A stretch of 64,000 nucleotides of DNA, from contig NC_056735.1 of NCBI RefSeq assembly GCF_019279795.1, positions 1,935,544,898-1,935,608,897 on the forward strand, in the 5' to 3' direction. The first letter of the stretch is position 1. Every line of letters starts with the position of its first letter. The notes under the pieces are model-generated. The model was not told the origin of the DNA and did no database searches. It worked only from the letters and a program-made list of their open reading frames with translations. A program made the translations under genes and the position numbers. The DNA is from Protopterus annectens (taxonomy: Eukaryota; Chordata; Ceratodontiformes; Protopteridae). This document shows, one piece after another, positions 1 through 11,600 of this stretch.

Positions 1-117
1 AACTTTTCAGAGACTAATATGCCTGTTGCACACAATGAAGCAAGTTTATTTGAAGTGTCCTTCTGAGGATCAAGCCCCCATAGAAGGGGGCAGCTCTTAG
101 CTTGGAGAATTAATCCT

Positions 118-425
118 ATGCACCAACTGCCAGACTGTCATTTAATTTAGCTATTGCAGTGGGTTAACACTGCTGTTTCTTGCCTCAGGGGTTTTGGTTA
201 AAATCCTTCATCTCCCCTTTTTGTTACTATAGTCTGGCAGTTGGTGCAAGGGTTAACACTGACTTGTAGATCATGTGGTACATGGTTTGATTCCCTCTGT
301 TTTGCAGCTGTAAAATGTTAAGCTAGTCACTTAACTAGACAGTGCTTTAGAGCAACAGGAAGTTTGAGTTAAACCTCTCAATGCTCATATGGACTGCAAG
401 CCTAGTAACTGTAGCTACCTATGCA
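118..425 (+). repeat. tRNA-derived SINE copy with an inverted copy of its head motif
   Basis: From about 230 the sequence reads like a tRNA-derived SINE. A pol III B-box-like motif ggtttgattcc lies at 284-294. It is followed by a body with cacttaactagacagtgctt and cctagtaact that lines up by eye with the SINE at 41436-41670. The 17-base motif agtctggcagttggtgc (about 230-246) occurs inverted at about 120-136, so the first 130 bases look like a partial copy in the other orientation. The same motif recurs inverted near 46521-46537. Family assignment rests on the B box and the internal match; the copy is old and its ends are uncertain. Confidence 0.5.
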
Positions 426-478
426 CAAAACTTGTTCCGATGCAAATGAAGAAAATTTATTGTACTAAACAGGAGCAT

Positions 479-710
479 CATCATATGAGCCATATTGTTT
501 GCGTATGATCCCTGGTTTCTTTTTTTTTTTTTTTTCATTTTTAAAAAATGTTGACAGTGTGTAATTATTTAACTCTGAATAAGCTGGACAGCAAGAAGTC
601 TGTGAGCTTCATCATATGAGCCGTAATCTTTGAGTATGATCCCTGATTTCTTTGTTTTGTTGAATGCTGACTTTGTGCAATAATTTAGCTGTGAATAAAT
701 GGTATTCCTG
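479..710 (+). repeat. Diverged tandem duplication, about 131-bp period
   Basis: The motif tcatatgagcc begins at 481 and again at about 612. It is followed in both copies by gtatgatccctg, tttctttt, a tgttgac/tgctgac motif and a taattattta/taatttagct motif, then gaataa. The two copies are clearly related but diverged and differ in length of a T tract. A fragment of the same sequence (gatccctggtttct) recurs near 4220. Confidence 0.6.
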
Positions 711-2220
711 AAGAATATAATTATATATTTCTTAGCGTTGTTTCAGACCATTGTTTTGATGCCAGCTAATTCTTTGGGAAAGGCCTTCTTGGAGGTTTTT
801 GGTGTCCTCTGGGGAGTTTATGATTTTGCAAAGTTTACAGTTGCCTACAGACTTTGTCAGCCATAAACACTAAACATTTGTTTTGACCACTGAGAAGTAA
901 ATGCCAAAGAGGAGTGGCTGAAAGATTAAACACTAGAGTACACCATTAGTGAGAGATCTTTTGGAGGAAGTAAAGATCCCCACCCTAATTTTCTGAGTTC
1001 TGTTTCTGAGCCAATTTGCTATTCGATGAGATACATAGATATGTACATTTAGATGAGAGAGTTATGTGTGATACATGAGTATGGGATGGTTTTGAATGCT
1101 TTTGTGAAATTTAGATCTGTGGCGTCTACTACTTTGCCTTTTGCCCTCGCTTCAATAACCTTCTCAAAAATGTTGACCCGGATTATAGGCATGATCCGCC
1201 TTTGACAAATCTGAATTGTCTTCGATCAAGAGTTTATTACCTATGTCGCAGTTTATTAATTCCATAATGATCCTTTCCCTGACTTCACAGATGAGGATGG
1301 TCAAGCTCAAAACAATGCCTGCATTTATGCATGGTTGTAAAAACGTGTGCTGGGACCCCATGATTTGAAAACAACCCAGGGACCAAGATACAGTTAGTTT
1401 ACTACTACACACACTCTTGTGACTTGATTGCATGTCTTGTTAACAAGAAAGAGTTGATGTTTTATTTTGTTATGGTACCTGCCATAGAATCGAATCAAGG
1501 AAACATGAGTACTTGCAGCTTCTCAAACCTCACCTCCATCACCCACACCCCTACCTGTTGTTATCCTTTTAAGTCAGTTATCTTTCTACTACAGGAAATG
1601 TCCTCAGGGCAATCATTATCGGGGAGCCGTGTATATTTGATCATTTAACTACGGTATCAAAATAGACAGCATGTATGTAATTAGATACACATATACACAT
1701 ACATGTACATATGCATATATATTGTGTGTTTGTTTGTCCTATGAGAATTCAGTTGTATGACCCCGATTCTGAAAGATGTCATGCACTGGTGTATTTCATC
1801 ATTTAAGTTTAGGTTGCCAGAAATAATGAATACGGTGTTTGCAAAAACTTGTTGAGAATGAGGGCTGGCCCCAAAATATACTTGAGGGCTGTTCCTCACA
1901 AGTCTCAGCCTTTATATGTTATAAATGTTAGAGGTGGTCTTCAAACATCAAGAGAAATGATCAGAAAGAATGACAACTGAATTGTAAACCAGTATTTTTA
2001 AAGTTCCTTCACCCTTTGTAGATACTGCATACACACAAAGCAGGCGTACATAGACACATATAAATTTGTACTTCAGTTATAATACTGTGCATGTTCCCTA
2101 CCCTGTCCAAATGCAAAAAGAAAACAAGACAAGTCGCACCACACTGTTGCGCAGGTCTTTGCTGTTTGACAAGCGTGACGTTCTCTTTCACTAGGTTTTG
2201 TCTCTCACTCCTCACCTAAG
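711..2220. other. Upstream flank, no gene recognised
   Basis: No credible coding region: open frames are shorter than 90 codons and match nothing I recognise. About 50 bases at 1765-1815 (gattctgaaagatgtcatgc and following) resemble 3952-4010 in the same orientation, so both may belong to one old repeat family. TATA-rich low-complexity sequence lies at 1681-1725. Confidence 0.4.
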
Positions 2221-2400
2221 CGATGTAATTCCGTCATTGATCGGTAGGGGGGTGTACACGCTACGTAAAACCGAGCATGAAAGTGAAAGCCCGTAATTAC
2301 AAATTTCAAAGCGAGCCTCGCGTTCCGCCCGGTCCGCCGGTAAATTTTATTAACTGTGCTAGACGCCTCTTACTTGGCTCTGTGGGCGTTCGTTTTGTAG
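2221..2400. promoter_or_regulatory. CpG-dense segment upstream of PCDH17
   Basis: I count 17 CpG dinucleotides in 180 bases, including the cluster gcgagcctcgcgttccgccc. Most of the rest of the window is CpG-poor. A CRE-like tgacgt lies just upstream (about 2177). Such a cluster could mark a CpG-island remnant, a promoter or an enhancer. It is 3.8 kb upstream of the PCDH17 start codon, so it would need either a long 5' UTR or an upstream non-coding exon to be the PCDH17 promoter. A GC-rich old repeat is the main alternative. Confidence 0.3.
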
Positions 2401-2609
2401 GCAGAATAGTTTTTTTTTGTTGGAATGGAGTTGAGAGTTAACTTGTGTGTGTGTGTGTGCACCTTTTTACCAAGTGGCATGTCCTTAGTTGCAGAGCTGT
2501 TTTTTAAGTATCCCGTAAAGGAATCAAACTAAAACAAGAGCACGCACTTTGAAAGAATGCGTCTCAATGCAGCATTTGGACAGTTTACTTGTGCCAGCCA
2601 ACACCAGAC

Positions 2610-2859
2610 AATACCTCTCAACTGTCTAAATGTTTTCAGAATGTCCAGACTTTTGCCTCATATTTTGGTCTGTTTTTTATAATATTGTAATTTTTCTGGC
2701 AAATCACTGCATTCGCAGATAATATTCTTCTAAAAAATTCATGCTAATGCAACACATGTTATTCTGTTAACTTGCTACGTTTGCAAGAGGAATGAGGCTT
2801 TTGCCCCCATAATTTATGGATTTGTCCAGATTTCTTGATCAAAGAGGTTGAGAGGTATG
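2610..2859 (+). mobile_element. MITE with CATACCTCTCAA-type terminal inverted repeats, copy 1
   Basis: The left end reads atacctctcaact and the right end gttgagaggtatg, so the termini are inverted repeats. The inversion continues inward with related blocks (agaatgtccagac against ttgtccagattt). The interior motif tttttctggcaaatca is shared, in opposite orientation, with 18191-18342. It is non-coding, about 250 bp, and fits a non-autonomous DNA transposon. No clear target duplication was found, so I do not assign a superfamily. Confidence 0.6.
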
Positions 2860-3090
2860 AGATAGCTATATTACAGTTATTTGCTGTGGGTGGTAGGGTG
2901 CTGAAGCAAATTCGTTAGGAATACAAAACAACGTTTTTAACTAAGAAGACGATGTAAAGCAAGACATGTTGCGTGATGAAGCAACATTTGGTACATGAAT
3001 GATTTTAGTATGTGCTGGTGGAATGATGGACGAATGACCCAGTTGTTTATATGGCTGTTTTTCCAACCAAGAATTACTAGTATAGCAGAC

Positions 3091-3091
<1 letters not shown>

Positions 3092-3154
<63 letters not shown>
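3092..3154. repeat. (GT)n-(GA)n compound microsatellite
   Basis: An uninterrupted GT tract to about 3132 passes directly into a GA tract. Frames across it encode Cys-Val or Thr-His repeats that are not genes. Confidence 0.97.
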
Positions 3155-3155
<1 letters not shown>

Positions 3156-6100
3156 AAAGCACATCTTATACGTCTCCACACCAGTTACATTGGTTAGGCC
3201 GACTGGTTAAGACTGTGGCACCCGTCAAAACCGCAAGTGATATATCGCTTGTTTTGATATACTATAAAATTAGGTCTTAATACTTTTAGGCAGATTAGCA
3301 TCCAAAGAAAGCTGTGCACACTCATTTCACCTCCAGATATTTAGAAAAAGCCCTATGATGCCTTCTATCCAGATTTACAGTGGTGCTTCCTAACATCAAA
3401 CCTACGAGTGCATGAAAAGATCTTGTTGTAAATTATAGCCGGTATCAGGTGCTGTGTGGTCGCACATCGTCTACCGATATGTAATGCTAAATATTGGTCT
3501 ATCTAGTCTGCTATAGTTGTTTTAACGTTATGTTATGGCATACCTTTCTACTGCTTACCCAGATAAGCTTTTTCTAAAAAAAAAAAACTTTACTAAATTA
3601 TGTAAATAGTACTTGTCGTGTACGAGCAGTAAAACATGAACTCTGATGCAAATTCAGTTTATTTCTTTACAAAAAATGCATGGCGTGCAAAACAGCTTGC
3701 CAGTTAAGCAGCACGTTACTACATACTATTTGAACAAGGAGTTTAGTGTAGTAGGGCAGGACATAAAGCTGGGAACATCACCAGCCACAGATAGGGTGTA
3801 CCAGTACAAACGCACATGATCGTCAAACGGGAGACCCGCCCAATTTCACGTTGAAACCGGACACAAACTGCACGTTGCCATAACGGCACTGCAGCTTTGT
3901 CTAGTTGGTGTGTAATACAATCTTTCTTATCTGATCAATGGTAATATGGCAATGTTTGACCCTGATTCTGCAGTATGCCATGTGTTGGAGTACCTCTTAA
4001 TTTCAGTTTAGAATTATTATTATTACCAAGCATAATTATTATTTTTTTCATTTGTGTTAACTGCATACTCTTTGTGTTGTGACACAGGCGTCACTTTGTG
4101 TTGTTGTCGCTGTTTAGTTAAACAAAATAATAACTTGACGCCAAGCCTGTTGCTTTACTGTTTGGCTGCTTGTTCGCTGGCGTTTTGTGATACGTAAAAT
4201 AAAGTGCATGAAAAAATGTGATCCCTGGTTTCTGTAGTGTATAGCTGTTCTCACTTTGTTACTATGTCAGACCTGGCTGATCTGATCAATGACACTAAAC
4301 TCTTGAATTTTAGCCCCACCCCTTGAAGCAGATCCTGACTACTTCATTGGCGGAAAGGAACAGAGGCTGGCATGTACTGCGTGTATTGATTGGTTGGCAA
4401 AGGCTCAGTATCAATGTTTAACCAGCGGCGTGAGGTGAATAGAGTCAGTCACCAAGAGGCAGTGAGAGCAAATAAACAGCTCGGCACATTCACCACAACG
4501 CACTCACAACTGGATCTCTTTCAGCTGTACAATTCCATAAAACAAATCCGTCAGCCACTAACTTGGATTGTATGATTCTAAAATCTATAGCCAGCCTCTC
4601 CGAGTGATTATGAATAACCTGTACCTTCTCACTGTCGGTGGTGATTTATAAGCGTCTATAGAAAATACAAGTGTTTAATCAACATAAGAAAATTCTACAA
4701 TCTTGGGACAAAGTGTGCACTAAGCAGCAGATTTCTTAAATGAGCATTAAGTGGGCTGATCACTTTATCAGACCCCCCAGTGTTCATTCATTAAAATGGA
4801 TTTTGTTTCAAAGCAAAATTGTGAAAAAAACAACCGTGGACCGAAATTTTCAGAGCTTATTTGCTTGTGACAGGTACTGTAACAAAATCTGAAACTGTGT
4901 TTTACGTGCATATATATATATCTTTATATATATATATATAATTTCCTACTGATTGTTAAATCTAGACTGTGTGTTAAAAGCCGTGTGTCCATGTTAAAGG
5001 AAACGTGTACATGGTTTCAAATAGTCTGGTTACAAATAAAATGAAAAAGCAATGGTAAAACAGTGCAAAAAACATTGAATTCTGAAATACTTGCTCTTTT
5101 TGCTCGGCATAACCCATGTAAAGCATAATTGTCTATACCAGGGGGAAATCACGATGAAAGAAATAATCAGTAGGAAAGGAAAACCAATGCTGCGCCTTCT
5201 AGCAAGATGTCCAGAGACTTGGTAGTTGGCCATTGTAAATGCATCTACAAATCAGAATGTTCTCAAATTTGTCCAATTCGTCTTAATTTAAAGACTGCAT
5301 TATATATTTATCTTTGAATCCGCCTTTCGACAACTAGCTGAAGGCAGTGTGCAAGGAGAAGACATTTGTATAAATGGAGAGCAGATGAGGGTACTTGACA
5401 ACACGGCAGTGTGGATGCAGCAAGTGTTCCTGCATCTCTTTCACTCACACTCAGCTCCTCGTCTGGCTACTATGGATTGCCTGTTGATTTTCGTTGCATT
5501 TCCTTACAATGTGAGGAAACGGGAATTCAGCTAAATCCACGTGTCACCCCCCCAAAAAAAATCGCCTGACCTTTTATAAAGAAAACACATGCAAACTGTC
5601 TGCCATTTTTTTAATATTTCAATTTAATAATATTTAGTCAGATGATCCAGTTCGTTGCTTATCATTTTCATTGAATATTACGAAGCCTTTACAGAGCTCA
5701 CAGGCAAGAAAGCACCGTAGATGCAGTTGAAATGTACTGATACTAGATCTATAAATGCGGACTCTCTCTGGATACTGTCAACCTCTGGTGGGATCATCGA
5801 TTTTTATTGGCTTATTTGGGGAAATGACTGAGGGAAAAAAATGATATAAAATGCATTGCAGAGTTCTCAAGTTGTGTTTCTCAAATTAGAATCGGTAGAA
5901 TGAATACGTGTTGATACCAGCTACACTTTTGCAGATGTAATAAATACTCAAGTCAATGCTGTATTTTGTGTTGTGAATATAAAGTGTTTACATTTAAACC
6001 CGAATGGTGCTGTTACGCTTTGCAATGCAGTGCAAGTATCTGCCTCTTGAAATTACGATGACTGGGGACCCTGGCTTTTTCAGCTTGTGCTGCTGTTGCT

Positions 6101-6194
6101 ATTGCTGCTTTAGCTGCTGCCGCAATACACTGAGTAGTATCCCACTTGTGTTTTAAATCAACAGGTTCAAGTTAAATAACAGCTCAGCTTGGGG
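3155..6194 (+). other. PCDH17 proximal upstream region and presumed 5' UTR
   Basis: No second gene is seen. The last few hundred bases before 6195 presumably include the PCDH17 5' UTR, with a run of gctgctg-type triplets at 6090-6122. Around 4390 an inverted CCAAT element (tgattggttggc) sits in a moderately CpG-containing stretch (4320-4500), a weak promoter candidate. A short (TA)n tract lies at 4912-4940. Without transcripts the start site cannot be fixed. A tttaaatcaacag motif at about 6153-6165 could be a splice acceptor, but nothing else supports an intron there. Confidence 0.4.
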
Positions 6195-8678
6195 ATGTAC
6201 CTTTCTGTAGCCTTCTTTCTGCTACTCTGGGCTCGCGTAGCCCTGACTCTGAAAAACTTGAACTATAGTGTTCCCGAGGAGCAAGGACCTGGAACTGTGA
6301 TTGGGAATATCGGTAAGGATGCAAAGCTTGGGCTGCCTGAACGAGGTAAGAAGCCCACCTTTCGTGTGCTGGAGAACTCGGCCCCCCACCTCATTGATGT
6401 GGACGTGGAAAGCGGGCTGCTGTACACCAAACAGCGGATTGACAGGGAGAACCTTTGCAGGAGGAACCCCAAGTGTCAGGTTTCATTGGAAGTCATTGCC
6501 AACGAAAGAGAAATTTGCACGATCAAAGTGGAGATACAAGATATTAATGATAATTCCCCCACCTTTCTTTCAGATCAGATCGACATTGAAATAGCAGAGA
6601 ATGCCGCCCCAGGCACCCGATTTCCTCTAGCCAGCGCCCATGACCCCGATTCCGGCGTTAATGGGCTGAGGACTTACCAGATTACCCGAAATGACTATGG
6701 GTTATTTTCGGTTGACGTGAAATCGAGGGGTGATGGGACAAAGTTCCCAGAATTGATCATTCAGAAGGCCCTGGATCGGGAAGAGCAAAGTCACCATACC
6801 CTGATACTGAGCGCAGTGGATGGAGGGGAGAGGCCAAGATCAGGGACCGTGCAGATCAATGTGAAGGTGATTGACTCGAACGACAACAGCCCTGTATTCG
6901 AGGCACCATCATACATTATCGAAATTCCGGAGAATGCTCCGCTTGGAACAGTTGTTATAGATCTAAATGCTACAGATCCAGATGAGGGCACAAACGGCGA
7001 GGTAGTTTATTCTTTTAGCGGCTATGCCTCGGACCGGGTGCGAGAGCTTTTCTCCGTCGATCCGAAGACAGGCATGGTTAAGGTGCAAGGTAACCTGGAC
7101 TACGAGGAAAATGGCATTGTGGAGATTGACATCCAGGCGAAGGACTTGGGACCGAACCCCATACCAGCCCACTGCAAGGTGACTGTGAGAGTAGTAGACA
7201 AGAATGATAATGCACCCTCTGTCAATTTTGTGTCTGTCCACCAGGGGGCGATTAGTGAAACGGCGCCTCCGGGCACAGTTATAGCCCTGGTACGGGTTAT
7301 CGACAGAGACTCGGGCAAAAACGGCCAGCTGCAGTGCCGGGTTTTGGGAAACGTGCCATTCAAACTAGAGGAGAATTCTGACAACTTTTACACTGTAGTA
7401 ACGGACCGTCCTCTTGACAGAGAGGTGCAAGACGAGTACAACGTGACAATAGTGGCCAAAGACAACGGGATCCCCCCTTTGAACTCCACAAAGTCTTTCA
7501 CAGTTAAGATTCTGGATGCCAATGACAATGCTCCTCGCTTTACAAAAACAACGTATGTATTACAAGTACCTGAGAACAACATTCCCGGGGAATACTTGGG
7601 CTCCGTTTTGGCACACGATCCCGACCTGGGAGAAAATGGCACCGTGTCTTATTCCATTCTTCCTTCCCACGTCGGGGATGTATCCATCTACACATATGTA
7701 TCTGTGAACCCCACTAATGGTGCTATATATGCGCTAAGATCGTTTAACTATGAGCAGACAAAATATTTTGAGTTCAGAGTGTTAGCTAAAGATTCAGGGA
7801 CTCCTCACATGGAAAGCAACGCCACAGTGAGGGTTACAGTTCTAGATGTCAATGATAACGCACCAGTTATTGTGTTGCCTATTTTACAAAATGACACAGC
7901 TGAAATACACGTTCCAAGAAATGTTGGGGTGGGTTACATAGTCACCACAGTTAGAGCTGTAGATAATGACTTTGGGGAAAGTGGGCGCCTAACCTATGAG
8001 ATAGCTGATGGGAACGATGATCGACTGTTTGACTTAGATCCTGTGACTGGGGAGGTAAAGACCGCTCATCCCTTTTGGGAAGAGGTAGCCCCTGTAGTAG
8101 AACTGGTAATAAAAGTCTCTGATCACGGTAAGCCAACGCTTTCAGCAGCTGCAAAGTTGATAATCAAGGCTTTCTCTGGCTCCTTGCCTTCAGGGGTACC
8201 CAGAGTAAATGGCGAACAGCAGCACTGGGACATGTCTTTGCCTTTGATCATCACATTGAGTACCATCTCTATAATTCTTCTAGCAGCCATGGTCACAATA
8301 GCAGTCAAATGCAAAAGGGAAAACAAAGAAATAAGAACTTACAACTGCAGAATTGCAGAGTACACACACCCACAGCTGGGAAAGAACAAAAAGAAAAAAA
8401 TTAACAAAAATGACATTATGCTGGTTCAAAGTGAGGTGGAAGAAAGAAATGCCATGAACGTAATGAATGTTGTGAGTAGTCCTTCTCTGGCTACCTCTCC
8501 CATGTATTTTGATTACCAGACCAGACTGCCCCTAAGTTCTCCGAGGTCAGAGGTGATGTACCTCAAGCCAACTTCAAACAATCTGACTGTCCCTCAAGGA
8601 CATACTGGATGCCATAGCAATTTTGCAGGACAAGTGGCCAGTTCGACAGAGAATTCAAACAGAATGTCACTGATACAG
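6195..8678 (+). CDS. PCDH17: Protocadherin-17, first coding exon (828 residues; 3' part of the gene lies outside the window)
   Basis: Protocadherin-17 is a single-pass cell-surface protein of the delta-2 protocadherins, which mediate calcium-dependent homophilic adhesion and recruit the WAVE actin machinery through the cytoplasmic tail, mainly in the nervous system. The frame is intact. A signal peptide spans about residues 1-17, followed by six cadherin repeats whose linkers are marked by DINDN 116-120, DSNDN 227-231, DKNDN 335-339, DANDN 441-445 and DVNDN 551-555. One membrane helix spans about 682-704. The cytoplasmic segment has KKKKINKND (732-740) and the near-invariant EVEERNAMNVMNVVSSPSLA (747-766). 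ATG 6195 is chosen because the product starts MYLS like human PCDH17; -3 is G. The TTG at 6189 is not a eukaryotic start. The exon ends in phase 0 after IQ, as in other delta-2 protocadherins, where exon 1 encodes the ectodomain, helix and proximal tail. The distal tail is outside the window. Identification is firm. Confidence 0.96.
7238..7250 (+). promoter_or_regulatory. CTCF-like motif inside the PCDH17 exon
   Basis: The bases ccaccagggggcg match the core CTCF consensus (CCASYAGRKGGC). They encode the HQGA stretch after the third DxNDN linker. Exonic CTCF sites are known in clustered protocadherins; function in a non-clustered one is not established. Coding constraint alone could explain the match. 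Confidence 0.3.
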
Positions 8679-8684
8679 GTAAAA
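8679..8684 (+). other. PCDH17 intron 1 splice donor
   Basis: The junction reads atacag|gtaaaa, a good U2-type donor, at the place where the protein stops resembling PCDH17. Read through, the frame adds Val-Lys and stops at TGA 8685-8687. Confidence 0.9.
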
Positions 8685-11600
8685 TGATTTTTTTGTTTGT
8701 TTTAAAACATTGACGCTGATAATTGTTCTGTTTGCAAATTATGCATAACATTTTACAAAATACATACTGAAAACAGGAACTGTTTTTAATTAAAACTGTT
8801 GTTCAGTTTACCTTAGAAGCCAAGTGATAATCTGATATAAATGAAGTGTGAGATTAACTGGGATATGCCCTTAAACAAATTAATATGTAAGACTGGTTTT
8901 CATTGTAGGAAATATTTTAACTTTACATCCCTTAATCTATAAATATCTGCCTAAAATGCTGGAGGTATTTGTAACTTGTAAGTAGATTCTTGCACAATAT
9001 TTGTGAGTCAACTCCGTCTTTTGTTATTCATGGTCTCTGTCAAAATCTTAGAAATAATTCTAGCCAACAGCACCTGGTTCTCTTGCTTGTTGTGTGATCT
9101 CTGGCAAAATAATACACATTTTACTAGGCTTAAATACTGGTCCAATTTAGTCTTGCCAAATCCTCTTCCTGTATTCTTTCATGAGAACTAAGAGTTAATG
9201 GTCTGTTAAACCATATTTTTTTATAACTGAGATTATAAAAGTTAATTTATCTCTGTTTCATTTCTAATGCTCAAACTTGCAAACAAAAGGTAGCTGAAAA
9301 CAATGTAACTGTGCTTATGTGAAATGCAATATGTTACCATTTATAAACAATGCATATTGAAAGTGGCTACACTTTGTTTCCAGCAATGCACATAATAATA
9401 TACTGCAAGCTACATCCTGGCTGAATTTAAGAAATGTAATTAAGGTGTGTCAGATCTCTTTCAGTACCTCTTATATAAATATGATGGACTGTTTTTCATA
9501 TGCAAGACTGCAGAAATACATATGTTCTATTAGGAATGCTCTAGCACAGAAGCAGTTAATTTAAACCTGAGATGAGTGGTCAGTGGCAGTTGGCAGGAAA
9601 CAAAGACAGAATTCCCATTATTGATCTAGTGTGTCTGTGTCTTTTAATAACTGTGGAAAGATGACCTTGTCATAAAGTCATCAACCATTTTCGAACTCCC
9701 AGTTATTAATTATGGCATATTCTGCATGTGTCATTGTGTATAAATGTGTGTGTCTGTGCAGGTACATGTGTGTCTACAATATGCTGCATACATACAGAAT
9801 ATTATATTTTCTGCTTGATCATATTAATTGCCAGTATTTTTTGATCTAATATTAACTGGAAAGTAATTTGAATACCTTCAGTTACTGTCTAACAGGGTTA
9901 GACAGATCCCAAATATATTAACATTCATTTCTCATAATTTGGACAGATGAATCTAATAACAATAGAAGAGAGATACAATCTAAGTAGGAAATGAAGGACA
10001 CAATTCTATGACAATTATCACATTACGTTTTTTTCATACCACTGTTTTGCTAAGTCATCATGCTAGACATTGTATACATGATTCACCATCCACTTGTTAC
10101 TTCAATACCAGAATCTCACTTTCTAGCTTGTAGTATTTTTTTTTTTCATATGGATGAGCTTCTGGTACAACAGTACACACTTAAATCTCTGACTTTTTAA
10201 ATTATTATCTGTTTTATTTAAATAAGAAATAATCATTAGATTTAAAATGGCATACAAATCTCAAGCTTTTTGGATTAGTTTATAAAGAGGTGTTCAACAA
10301 GTATATAACATATTTGTATTTTATGTTAAAAATGTTTTTTTTTTTATTTCTGATTTAGACATGTTTTTACTTATTCTAATATATTTATTCGTGTTCCTGG
10401 CTACAGTGTTTGCAAAGATGTTTTCACATCATTGACTTGTTGGCTATTCCATTGCAAAGCATTACACTCAGTACTGCAGAATTTGCCATCATATTATGTC
10501 TTAAATTAGTTTGTATCCAATGTTTGTGTGGCAGAGTAGCAATACTCATGCTCATATGTGTATTTTACTCGCTGATATATGTAGGCTTTACTGCCACAGT
10601 ACAACAATACTAAATGTTTTATGCAACTGCCAGTTGAAATGGTTTACAAAAATTAGACCCATAATCAATGTGTTCTGAATAGTTTTAAAGAGAAGTTTAG
10701 AATGGCTTAAGCTGTTAGCAGTACTAAAATCTATTCAGTCAATAATCATATCTTAGCAATTCTTAAAGTGTATAAGAGTTACTTGTAGATGTATGGATTC
10801 ACATAACATACTGTGCTTCTTGTATATCTTTAGTATCGTCTTAGCTGTGGAAATGAATTCGGCTATGACATTCAACAAGTAATGAGTTAATACCAATAAC
10901 AAAACAAGGCAACAACTCAGTGTGCATGACTACTAAAATGTGGTACACAAGTATATGAATAATATTAACAGTTGCCCCTTCTACAAAGAGAGATGATGTA
11001 ATACACTGAGATATTTTCTGATGTAAGCATGGTATTTTTAAGCTGTTATTTTGAAATAGTTACAATACATGTTAGCTGTACTGGTCAATGAATTATTCTG
11101 ATACACAAAGGTACAAGAATATAGTTTAAGTTGCCTCTCTTGGTGGTTTTAAGTAGCCTCTGTTGTGTTAGCAAAGTATTAAAAGGATTATTATGGTTTC
11201 CAACCACCTCTACTGGCTTACTGCAGTCTGTTTTACAGATACCTGCTTTAAATGTCGTCTTCTATTTTGTTTATTAAAATATTCATTGCTCACGATTATA
11301 TATGTAGTTCAACTCCCAAATTTTATGTCACTTTATACTTAAATCTGTTTGCAACAAGTGAAAAAATAATAAATAAATAAAGAAAAATAAAGAAAGAAAA
11401 AGGGAATGCTTTTTAGGAAAAAAATAATGCCCACAATTTCAATACCTAACAGAAATGCAGTAGTTCATATGATTTCTGGTCATGTTATAAAAGTGCGTGT
11501 GTATATATGTGTTTGTCTGTCTGTATGTGTATGCCTGCATGTGAAAAATAAGAGTAAAGATGAGAACAAAGTCTATTTATTATTTTTGAAATATATATTT

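Noticed and set aside
6189-6194. Longer PCDH17 frame starting at TTG 6189
   Set aside because: TTG is not a normal vertebrate start; ATG 6195 gives the family N-terminus MYLS.
6263-8326. Antisense and shifted frames of 60-97 codons inside the PCDH17 exon
   Set aside because: They are shadows of a long coding exon and have no domain of their own.
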